From assembly GCA_964568825.1 (NCBI GenBank), contig CAZMSA010000130.1, positions 1-10,282 on the forward strand: DNA of 10,282 nt, written 5' to 3'. Made by a program: the position numbers and the translations under genes. This DNA is from CAVVDT01 sp964568825. GTDB lineage: Bacteria; Pseudomonadota; Alphaproteobacteria; Rhizobiales; Aestuariivirgaceae. Every line of letters begins with the position of its first letter. The first letter of the stretch is position 1. This document shows positions 1 to 6,655 of this stretch, in pieces. The notes under the pieces were generated by a model. It was not told the DNA's origin, did no database searches, and saw only the letters and a program-made list of their open reading frames with translations.

Positions 1-649
1 GGTACGCAGAGGGGAAGCCGTAGGGTTGTTGGGTCCCAACGGCGCCGGCAAGACGACGGTGTTCTACATGATCACCGGCCTGATTGCCGCCGACAAGGGG
101 TCCATCAGTCTCGACGGGCGGGACATCACGCATTTGCCCATGTATCGGCGGGCAAGGATGGGCGTGGGGTATCTGCCCCAAGAGGCCTCGATTTTCAGAG
201 GCCTTACGGTTGCGGATAATATTCGCGCCGTTCTCGAGCTCACCATGAGCGAGAAAGCCAAGCGCGAACGTGTGTTGCGTGAGTTGCTTGATGAGTTTCA
301 AATCACCCATTTACGGAATTCGCCAGCTTTGGCGCTTTCTGGCGGAGAACGCCGGCGCGTGGAAATCGCACGAGCCCTGGCCACCGATCCCCAGTTCATG
401 CTCCTCGACGAGCCCTTCGCAGGGATTGATCCGATTGCGGTCAATGATATCCGCCAGTTGGTGCGACAGCTCACCGATCGGGGAATCGGGGTGCTTGTTA
501 CGGATCACAACGTTCGAGAAACCCTCGAACTCATCGATCGTGCACTCATCATTCACGAAGGTGAGGTACTGATGGAGGGCAACCCCCGCGAAATCGTCGA
601 GAATCCCGACGTGCGGCGGTTCTATCTGGGTGAAAGGTTCAGCCTCTGA
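1..649 (+). CDS. lptB: LPS export ABC transporter ATP-binding protein LptB (5' end missing)
   Basis: ATPase of the LptB2FGC complex, which extracts lipopolysaccharide from the inner membrane and drives it across the Lpt bridge to the outer membrane. The reading frame is already open at base 2, reading VRRGEAVGLLGPNGAGKTT, so the gene begins upstream of the window and only about 215 codons are visible. Seen in order: Walker A GPNGAGKT (bases 32-55), Q-loop region YLPQEASIF, signature LSGGERRRVEIARA, Walker B FMLLDEPF followed by the D-loop AGID, and the H-loop TDHNVRE. The ending RRFYLGERFSL is typical of LptB (FYLG). LptB proteins are usually about 240-260 residues, so roughly 30-40 residues are missing. 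It lies 48 bases upstream of rpoN, the standard neighbour in proteobacteria. The TTG at base 26 is internal and not the true start. Confidence 0.95.
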   Translation, partial: VRRGEAVGLLGPNGAGKTTVFYMITGLIAADKGSISLDGRDITHLPMYRRARMGVGYLPQEASIFRGLTVADNIRAVLELTMSEKAKRERVLRELLDEFQITHLRNSPALALSGGERRRVEIARALATDPQFMLLDEPFAGIDPIAVNDIRQLVRQLTDRGIGVLVTDHNVRETLELIDRALIIHEGEVLMEGNPREIVENPDVRRFYLGERFSL

Positions 650-697
650 GCCGGTCGGCGCGATGAACAAGAGGCGACCAGGGCAGGTGCGATCGTC

Positions 698-2230
698 ATG
701 GCATTGAAGCAGAGACTGGAGTTGCGCCAGGGCCAGTCGCTGGTCATGACGCCACAGCTTCAGCAGGCCATCAAGCTGCTGCACATGTCGAACATGGAGC
801 TGCAGGCCTTCGTCGACAGTGAGATCGAACGCAACCCGCTGCTTGAGCGTGATGAAAGCGCCGATCAGGGCACGGTGCTCGATGACGCCGAGCCGCCACG
901 TTCGGCAAGCGAGGAAGCAACGACCGCCGATGTCGCCGAGGCTTTGTCGGGTAAGGCCGGCGGCGACGACGCAGTCTCGGGTCACGATGCCGGCCTTGAC
1001 GCTGGCTATGGCGATGAGGCGCGTGCCGAAGCGGCCCCTCGGCCGGCGCCAGGCTCCATGGAGTCCGGCTGGTCGACGGTGAGGCTCACCAGCCCCGGCG
1101 GCTACGACGGCGATGACCACAACTTCGAAAACACCCTGTCGCGCGAGGTGACGCTCATCGAGCACGTCACCGAGCAGATGCATCTTGCCATCCACGACCC
1201 GGTCCGCCGGCTCATTGCCTCCCACCTCATCGGCATGTTGAACGATGCCGGCTATCTGAGCGGTGATATCGATGCCGTCGTCGTGGCGCTGGGATGCAGC
1301 GAAGAGGCGGTGCGAGAGACCCTGGAAATCCTGCAAGGGTTCGATCCGCCGGGCATTTTTGCCCGCAACCTGCAGGAATGCCTGGCCATCCAGTTGCGCG
1401 ACTGCAACCGCATGGATCCGGCCATGGCCGCCCTCATTGCCCATCTCGATCTGGTCGCCCGCCACGATCATGATGCTCTCAGGCGGGTGTGCGGGGTGGA
1501 TCTCGACGACATCAAGGCGATGCTGGTGGAGCTTCGCCAGCTCAATCCCAAGCCCGGCAATGCCTTCGGGACGGTTGTGCTGTCACCGGTCATCCCCGAT
1601 GTCTTTGTGCGCCCCGCGCCTGACGGCACCTGGCTGGTGGAGCTCAATTCCGAAACCCTGCCGCGCGTGCTGGTGAACAATCAGTACTATTCCACGGTGG
1701 CAGCGGGGACGTCGCGCGCGGATGACAAGACCTATATTTCCGACTGCCTGGCCAGCGCCAACTGGCTGGTCAAGAGCCTTGACCAGCGCGCCCGCACCGT
1801 CCTGGCCGTGGCGCGCGAGATTGTCAGCCAGCAAGACGCCTTCCTTGTGCACGGGGTGCAGTCGCTGCGCCCGCTGACCCTCAAGGTGGTGGCCGATGCC
1901 ATTGCCATGAGCGAATCGACCGTCAGCCGGGTCACCTCCAACAAGTACATGGCGACGCCGCGCGGCACTTTTGAACTTAAATATTTTTTCACCACCGCCA
2001 TTGCCTCCGCCGAGGGCGGCGATGCCCATTCCGCCGAAGCGGTTCGTCACCGGGTCAAGGAATTGATCGACGCCGAAACCCCGACCAGCATTCTCTCGGA
2101 CGACCAGATTGTGGATATCTTGCGCCAGGCCGGCATTGAGATCGCTCGCCGGACGGTCGCCAAATATCGGGAATCGCAGGGAATTCCGTCATCCATCCAG
2201 CGTCGACGCGAACGCCGCGCCTATGGGTGA
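698..2230 (+). CDS. rpoN: RNA polymerase sigma-54 factor RpoN
   Basis: Sigma-54 directs RNA polymerase to -24/-12 promoters (nitrogen assimilation, C4-dicarboxylate uptake and similar) and needs AAA+ enhancer-binding activators. The 510-residue protein has all family parts. The glutamine/leucine-rich region I starts MALKQRLELRQGQSLVMTPQ and continues LQQAIKLLHMSNMELQAF. An acidic, poorly conserved region II covers roughly residues 50-145. The core-binding domain follows, with LNPKPGNAF and the DCLASANWLVKSLDQRARTV segment. A helix-turn-helix lies near residues 392-415 (LTLKVVADAIAMSESTVSRV), and the RpoN box ARRTVAKYRE is at 483-492, 18 residues from the end. The ATG at 698 gives the canonical N-terminus; its Shine-Dalgarno is weak (AGGT near 685). 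It is probably co-transcribed with lptB, 48 bases upstream. Length and motifs are intact. Confidence 0.98.
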   Translation: MALKQRLELRQGQSLVMTPQLQQAIKLLHMSNMELQAFVDSEIERNPLLERDESADQGTVLDDAEPPRSASEEATTADVAEALSGKAGGDDAVSGHDAGLDAGYGDEARAEAAPRPAPGSMESGWSTVRLTSPGGYDGDDHNFENTLSREVTLIEHVTEQMHLAIHDPVRRLIASHLIGMLNDAGYLSGDIDAVVVALGCSEEAVRETLEILQGFDPPGIFARNLQECLAIQLRDCNRMDPAMAALIAHLDLVARHDHDALRRVCGVDLDDIKAMLVELRQLNPKPGNAFGTVVLSPVIPDVFVRPAPDGTWLVELNSETLPRVLVNNQYYSTVAAGTSRADDKTYISDCLASANWLVKSLDQRARTVLAVAREIVSQQDAFLVHGVQSLRPLTLKVVADAIAMSESTVSRVTSNKYMATPRGTFELKYFFTTAIASAEGGDAHSAEAVRHRVKELIDAETPTSILSDDQIVDILRQAGIEIARRTVAKYRESQGIPSSIQRRRERRAYG

Positions 2231-2242
2231 GGCATTGTTGCC

Positions 2243-2259
2243 GCCGCTGCCATGGCGGC
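2243..2259 (+). terminator. weak hairpin after rpoN, possible terminator or 3'-end stabiliser
   Basis: Thirteen bases after the rpoN stop, GCCGCT (2243-2248) can pair with GGCGGC (2254-2259) around a 5-base loop, one pair being T-G. There is no T tract afterwards, so this is not a classical intrinsic terminator. It may protect the 3' end of the rpoN message or help Rho-dependent ending. Confidence 0.3.
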
Positions 2260-2272
2260 TTGCCCCGGTGTC

Positions 2273-2300
2273 TTGACTTCGCCGTGAGCCATCACTAGTT
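2273..2300 (+). promoter_or_regulatory. candidate sigma-70 promoter P1 for hpf-ptsN
   Basis: TTGACT (2273-2278), 16 bases, then CTAGTT (2295-2300). The -35 matches five of six consensus positions. The -10 matches four of six of the CTATAT form reported for rhizobial housekeeping promoters. The same CTAGTT box occurs at similar spacing upstream of the tRNA-His gene. It lies in the 225-base gap between rpoN and hpf, which is long for a simple operon. This is inference from box matching only. Confidence 0.35.
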
Positions 2301-2301
2301 G

Positions 2302-2330
2302 TTGCCCGCCTCGCAGTCAGAGGCTGGCAA
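2302..2330 (+). other. imperfect hairpin in the rpoN-hpf gap
   Basis: TTGCC (2302-2306) pairs with GGCAA (2326-2330), and inside it GCCTC (2308-2312) pairs with GAGGC (2320-2324). The two stems are separated by a single C/T mismatch and close a 7-base loop. No T-run follows. It could be a readthrough attenuator, an operator for the adjacent promoter boxes, or a processing site that separates rpoN from hpf mRNA. Confidence 0.35.
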
Positions 2331-2396
2331 GGCGCAACAGCGCGACCCGGCCGTCGAAAAAACCAGTGCCGAAGACCCTTGCGCGCGGCGGCCGAT

Positions 2397-2425
2397 TTGA
2401 CAGTCCCCCAAGATATGCCCACATT
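2397..2425 (+). promoter_or_regulatory. candidate sigma-70 promoter P2 for hpf-ptsN
   Basis: A perfect -35 hexamer TTGACA (2397-2402) is followed after 17 bases by a poor -10 (CACATT, 2420-2425). It lies about 54 bases before the hpf ATG. A CCCAA/TTGGG inverted repeat (2407-2411 and 2424-2428) spans the spacer and -10. The weak -10 suggests dependence on an activator or an alternative sigma factor, or a chance match. Confidence 0.35.
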
Positions 2426-2455
2426 GGGTTTATCAAGATTGGATGTTTCTCGAAC

Positions 2456-3043
2456 ATGCAGATCCTGACCACCGGCAAGAATTTCGATATCGGCGATTCG
2501 TTGCGAAGCCATATCGCCGGGCGACTGGACCACGAAGTGAGCAAATATTTCGATGGTGCCGTTTCGGCCCAGGTGGTGATCGAAAAGCAGCGCTCGCAGT
2601 TTACCGCGGAATGCAGTTTGTCGTTGTCGACCGGCCTGACGCTGAATGCCCGGGGTGAGGCCGGTGATGCCTATTCCAGCTTCGATGCCGCTGCCGATCA
2701 TCTGGAAAAGCGCCTGAGGCGATACAAGCGGCGCCTTCGCGATCATCACAACAACCATCGCGAGCCACTGCAAGAGACCAGCGAGGCGGGTTTCATCATC
2801 GCCGGCGGCAGCGAGCACGAAGCTGAGCCGGAAGATGACAATCCGATCATCATTGCCGAGACGTCTGAAAAGGTTCAGGCCTTGAGCGTCGGGGAAGCGG
2901 TGATGAAGCTCGATATTTCCACCACGCCGTTCGTGCTGTTCCGCAATTCGGGGCACGGCGGCATCAACATCGTGTATCGCCGCGAGGATGGCCACATCGG
3001 CTGGATCGATACCCGCTCCGGCGAACCTCGCAACGATGCCTGA
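2456..3043 (+). CDS. hpf: ribosome hibernation-promoting factor HPF, long form (HPF/YfiA/RaiA family)
   Basis: Binds the 30S subunit at the decoding region in stationary phase or starvation and, in the long form, pairs 70S ribosomes into inactive 100S dimers. The 195-residue protein has an N-terminal S30AE domain (about residues 1-100: MQILTTGKNFDIGDSLRSHI through the basic helix HLEKRLRRYKRRLRDHH). A charged linker follows, then the C-terminal dimerisation domain (about 138-190: LSVGEAVMKLDISTTPFVLF and GGINIVYRREDGHIGWI). This two-domain layout marks the long form. I chose the ATG at 2456 because MQILTTGKNF is the conserved family start; in-frame codons back to 2366 would add 30 residues unlike the family. 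Its Shine-Dalgarno is weak. It sits between rpoN and ptsN, as in most proteobacteria. Confidence 0.96.
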   Translation: MQILTTGKNFDIGDSLRSHIAGRLDHEVSKYFDGAVSAQVVIEKQRSQFTAECSLSLSTGLTLNARGEAGDAYSSFDAAADHLEKRLRRYKRRLRDHHNNHREPLQETSEAGFIIAGGSEHEAEPEDDNPIIIAETSEKVQALSVGEAVMKLDISTTPFVLFRNSGHGGINIVYRREDGHIGWIDTRSGEPRNDA

Positions 3044-3064
3044 GCGCGTCTGAAGGAATGAGGC

Positions 3065-3087
3065 GGCGAGCCCCTTTTGGTCTCGCC
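3065..3087 (+). other. intercistronic hairpin between hpf and ptsN
   Basis: GGCGAG (3065-3070) pairs with CTCGCC (3082-3087). A further CC/GG pairing inside (3071-3072 with 3079-3080) is separated by one bulged T, leaving a 6-base loop. It sits directly before the ptsN ribosome binding site GGAG (3091-3094), so it may tune ptsN translation or be an mRNA processing site. No terminator T-run is present. Confidence 0.4.
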
Positions 3088-3104
3088 CCGGGAGACAAGC
3101 GACC

Positions 3105-3575
3105 ATGCAGCTATCCGATATCCTATCCAACGAGGCGATCCTTCCCGCACTCAAGGCGACCAGCAAGAAACAGTTGCTGCAGGAGTTGTCGCAAACCGCC
3201 GGCAAGGTATCGGGTCTCGATCCGCGTACCATCTTCGAGACGCTGTTGCAGCGCGAGAAGCTGGGTTCCACCGGCCTCGGGCAGGGCATCGCCATTCCGC
3301 ATGGCAAGTTCGCCGCCCTGACCGAGGTGAAGGGCGTGTTTGCGCGCCTGCAGGTGCTGGTGGACTTCGAATCCGCCGATGATCGTCCCGTCGATCTGGT
3401 GTTTTTGCTGATGGCGCCCGAGAGCGCCGGTGCCGACCACCTGAAGGCCCTGGCGCGGATTTCACGCCTGTTGCGCGACCAGGCGCTGGTCGCCAAGCTG
3501 CGCGGCACCAAGGATGCCGCCGGCCTCTATGCCATCCTCACCGAGCCAACCGCCAACACCTCCCACGCCGCCTGA
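3105..3575 (+). CDS. ptsN: nitrogen PTS regulatory protein IIA-Ntr (PtsN)
   Basis: EIIA-Ntr is the last acceptor of the PtsP-PtsO-PtsN phosphorelay. It transports no sugar; its phosphorylation state regulates potassium homeostasis, nitrogen and carbon metabolism and, in alphaproteobacteria, the stringent response and PHB accumulation. The 156-residue protein is a single PTS EIIA type-2 domain. The phosphorylated histidine is His66 in GLGQGIAIPHGKF (codon at 3300-3302). The conserved PVDLVFLLMAPESAGADHLKAL block follows, then the helix LARISRLLRDQALVAKLRG. The ATG at 3105 has a good Shine-Dalgarno, GGAG at 3091-3094, 10 bases upstream. It ends 21 bases from the converging DUF1150 gene, with no convincing terminator in the gap. 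Confidence 0.97.
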   Translation: MQLSDILSNEAILPALKATSKKQLLQELSQTAGKVSGLDPRTIFETLLQREKLGSTGLGQGIAIPHGKFAALTEVKGVFARLQVLVDFESADDRPVDLVFLLMAPESAGADHLKALARISRLLRDQALVAKLRGTKDAAGLYAILTEPTANTSHAA

Positions 3576-3596
3576 GAATTCGATCTCCGGACAAGC

Positions 3597-3866
3597 TCAG
3601 TGCACGCTCATGGGCATGAGTTCGTGCTCCACCGCGTTGGCGATGGCCGATGCGCGGCTGTCGGTGACGGCGAGCGGCCGGCCGTCGGCGCCGTAGACCG
3701 CATAGATGTGGTCGTCGGGCCCCAGCGCCACCGCCTGGCCGATGAGCGAGGTTGCCTTTTCGCTGTCGATCTCGCGGACATAAGCCAGATGCCCGCCGCC
3801 GAGTGCGGCAAATTCGTCGTCCGGCAGGACGGTCCATTTGCTGTTGATGATGTCGTTTTCAGTCAT
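3597..3866 (-). CDS. DUF1150 family small protein
   Basis: An 89-residue protein starting MTENDIINSKWTVLPDDEFA and continuing through LGGGHLAYVREIDSEKA. I recognise it as DUF1150, an alphaproteobacterial family of about 75-95 residues with no established function. It is acidic, with no signal peptide or membrane segment. The middle (ALGPDDHIYAVYGADGRPLAVTDSRASA) looks like a small beta-rich fold, followed by the helix IANAVEHELM. The ATG at 3866 is preceded by a strong Shine-Dalgarno AAGGAG (complement of 3877-3882, 10 bases away); an upstream in-frame start at 3908 would put this site inside the gene. It follows hsp20 by 54 bases on the same strand, so it is very likely in the heat-shock operon. 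A role as a chaperone-associated or proteostasis factor is inferred from context only. Confidence 0.85.
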   Translation of the reverse strand: MTENDIINSKWTVLPDDEFAALGGGHLAYVREIDSEKATSLIGQAVALGPDDHIYAVYGADGRPLAVTDSRASAIANAVEHELMPMSVH

Positions 3867-3876
3867 GTCACCTTTA

Positions 3877-3882
3877 CTCCTT
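3877..3882 (-). promoter_or_regulatory. ribosome binding site that fixes the DUF1150 start
   Basis: On the minus strand, AAGGAG stands 10 bases before the ATG at 3866. A second AAGGTG lies closer to the start. Their position rules out the longer in-frame start at 3908. Confidence 0.8.
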
Positions 3883-3920
3883 GAATCTGATCTGGTTGCG
3901 CGCGCCAAGGGGATGCGGGC

Positions 3921-4346
3921 TCAGCGGGCCGTTATCTCCACCCGGCGGACAACCCTTTGCGGCTCGGGGCGGGCGAGGCTGATGGACAACAGCCCGTTCT
4001 CCAGTTCGGCGCCTGTTACCTCGATGCCGTCGGCAAGCACGAAGGCGCGGGCGAACTGGCGCGCCGCGATGCCGCGGTGCAGATAAGTGCGGTTTTCGTC
4101 GTCGCGCTGCTTGCCGCGAATGATGAGCTGGCTTTCCTCCAGCGAGATATCGAGATCCTCGCGCGCGAAGCCGGCGACAGCCAAGGTGATGAGCAAGGAT
4201 TCGCCCTCGCCATCCGGGGCCCCGACACGTTCGATGTTGTAGGGCGGATAACCGTCGCCTGAAGTCTTGGAGGCCCGGTCGATGAGCCGCTCGATCTGGT
4301 CGAATCCGAGCAGCAGCGGGCTGGATAAAGGTGTCATGCGCGTCAT
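3921..4346 (-). CDS. small heat shock protein, Hsp20/IbpA family
   Basis: ATP-independent holdase that binds unfolding proteins and passes them to DnaK/ClpB. The 141-residue protein has a short N-terminal arm (LLLGFDQIERLIDRA), then an alpha-crystallin domain (about 33-128). That domain opens YPPYNIERVG and includes LLITLAVAGFAREDLDI, LIIRGKQ and the signature ELENGLLSISLARPEP. A C-terminal V-E-I can serve as the I-x-I anchor that docks on neighbouring dimers. It belongs to the IbpA-like class A group of rhizobial sHsps. The ATG at 4346 is preferred because AAAGGG (4360-4355) lies 8 bases upstream; a TTG at 4352 (+2 residues) and an ATG at 4337 are alternatives. Expression appears controlled by the sigma-32 type promoter and the RNA thermometer listed separately. 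DUF1150 lies 54 bases downstream. Confidence 0.95.
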   Translation of the reverse strand: MTRMTPLSSPLLLGFDQIERLIDRASKTSGDGYPPYNIERVGAPDGEGESLLITLAVAGFAREDLDISLEESQLIIRGKQRDDENRTYLHRGIAARQFARAFVLADGIEVTGAELENGLLSISLARPEPQRVVRRVEITAR

Positions 4347-4415
4347 GTTCAAAGCCCTTTCAGCAAAGCAGCTTCACGTCCCAGCGGTCCCACCTGGGCC
4401 CCGCTTGAGGCATCG
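4347..4415 (-). promoter_or_regulatory. ROSE-like RNA thermometer in the hsp20 5' UTR
   Basis: The predicted leader is about 69 nt. Its 3' hairpin (4374-4352) pairs AAGC-U with G-GCUU, then after a bulged G (4369) pairs C-UUU with AAA-G around the loop GCUG. The Shine-Dalgarno AAAGGG (4360-4355) is almost entirely base-paired. ROSE elements, known in rhizobial small heat-shock genes, use a UGCU-type strand with a conserved bulged G opposite the Shine-Dalgarno, as seen here. A second, upstream hairpin (4405-4383) pairs AGCGG with CCGCT, with CCC/GGG stacked inside, matching the usual multi-hairpin layout. The pairing is seen in the sequence; temperature response is inferred from the family. 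Confidence 0.75.
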
Positions 4416-4421
4416 TAGTGA

Positions 4422-4450
4422 ATATGGATTTGTTGCCGGTTCGTTTCAAG
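4422..4450 (-). promoter_or_regulatory. sigma-32 (RpoH) type heat-shock promoter of hsp20
   Basis: On the minus strand, CTTGAAA (4450-4444) is followed by CCATAT (4427-4422), with 17 bases between CTTGAA and CCATAT. This is close to the RpoH consensus (CTTGAA ... CCATAT-like -10). Transcription would start near 4415, giving a leader of about 69 nt that holds the thermometer. Confidence 0.8.
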
Positions 4451-4463
4451 TGAGGTCACCTTG
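4447..4463. other. short inverted repeat at the upstream edge of the hsp20 promoter
   Basis: CAAGTGA (4447-4453) is complementary to TCAC-TTG (4456-4463, with one bulged C), a 7-pair imperfect palindrome with a 2-base centre. It overlaps the hsp20 -35 and faces the divergent acetoacetyl-CoA synthetase gene, so it could be an operator. It may also be chance. Confidence 0.25.
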
Positions 4464-4568
4464 CCGCTTTGTCATGTCGTGGGCAATTCCCTGTACCGGG
4501 CCGATGGTTTAGGCTGGCGACCCTGCAACAACCACGAAGACCGTCAACCAGAGGCCGCATTCCCGACC

Positions 4569-6527
<1,959 letters not shown>

Positions 6528-6538
6528 AAAATCAACTA

Positions 6539-6587
6539 GAGCATGATGCCGAAAAGTGGAAACCACTTTTCGGATAACATCATGCTC
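6539..6587. repeat. composite palindromic extragenic repeat, left palindrome
   Basis: The outer stem GAGCATGATG (6539-6548) pairs with CATCATGCTC (6578-6587). The inner stem CCGAAAAGTGG (6549-6559) pairs with CCACTTTTCGG (6563-6573) around the loop AAA. Only a 4-base bulge, ATAA (6574-6577), breaks the 21-pair structure. I recognise the GCATGATGCCGAAAAGTG core as a very common intergenic palindrome in Hyphomicrobiales genomes. It starts 12 bases after the acetoacetyl-CoA synthetase stop and may act as a bidirectional terminator or mRNA stabiliser. Confidence 0.85.
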
Positions 6588-6601
6588 AACATATTGGAAT
6601 C

Positions 6602-6649
6602 GATCAGCTTTTATGCAATTGGGTGATTCCACCCAATTGCATGCTGATC
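6602..6649. repeat. composite palindromic extragenic repeat, right palindrome
   Basis: The outer stem GATCAGC (6602-6608) pairs with GCTGATC (6643-6649). The inner stem ATGCAATTGGGTG (6613-6625) pairs with CACCCAATTGCAT (6630-6642) around the loop ATTC. A 4-base bulge, TTTT (6609-6612), is on the left, mirroring the right-hand ATAA bulge of the partner palindrome. A 14-base linker separates the two. The right edge is 6 bases from the stop codon of the converging kinase gene. GAATC (6597-6601) and GATTC (6625-6629) are two GANTC sites, the CcrM methylation motif. Confidence 0.8.
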
Positions 6650-6655
6650 TAGGCC

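Noticed and set aside
311..1471. Long open frame on the minus strand, 386 codons, opposite lptB and rpoN
   Set aside because: It lies antisense to two certain genes, has no recognisable family and shows the composition expected of a GC-rich shadow frame.
2325..2338. TGGCAAGGCGCAAC as a sigma-54 promoter downstream of rpoN (autoregulation idea)
   Set aside because: The TGGC half is acceptable, but there is no TTGC at the right spacing for the -12 element.
2366..2455. Upstream in-frame start that would extend HPF by 30 residues
   Set aside because: The family begins with MQI at 2456, and the extension would contain the TTGACA promoter box.
2189..3511. Long open frame on the minus strand, 440 codons, opposite hpf and ptsN
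   Set aside because: It runs across three features including an intergenic gap and matches no family; hpf and ptsN are certain.
3576..3596. Terminator between the converging ptsN and DUF1150 genes
   Set aside because: Only a 4-base stem (GAGA/TCTC) can form and there is no T-run; not convincing.
4461..4568. Upstream in-frame ATG that would extend acetoacetyl-CoA synthetase by 36 residues
   Set aside because: The extra residues do not resemble the family, whose N-terminus begins near MTEKPLW, and the segment starts directly beside the hsp20 promoter.
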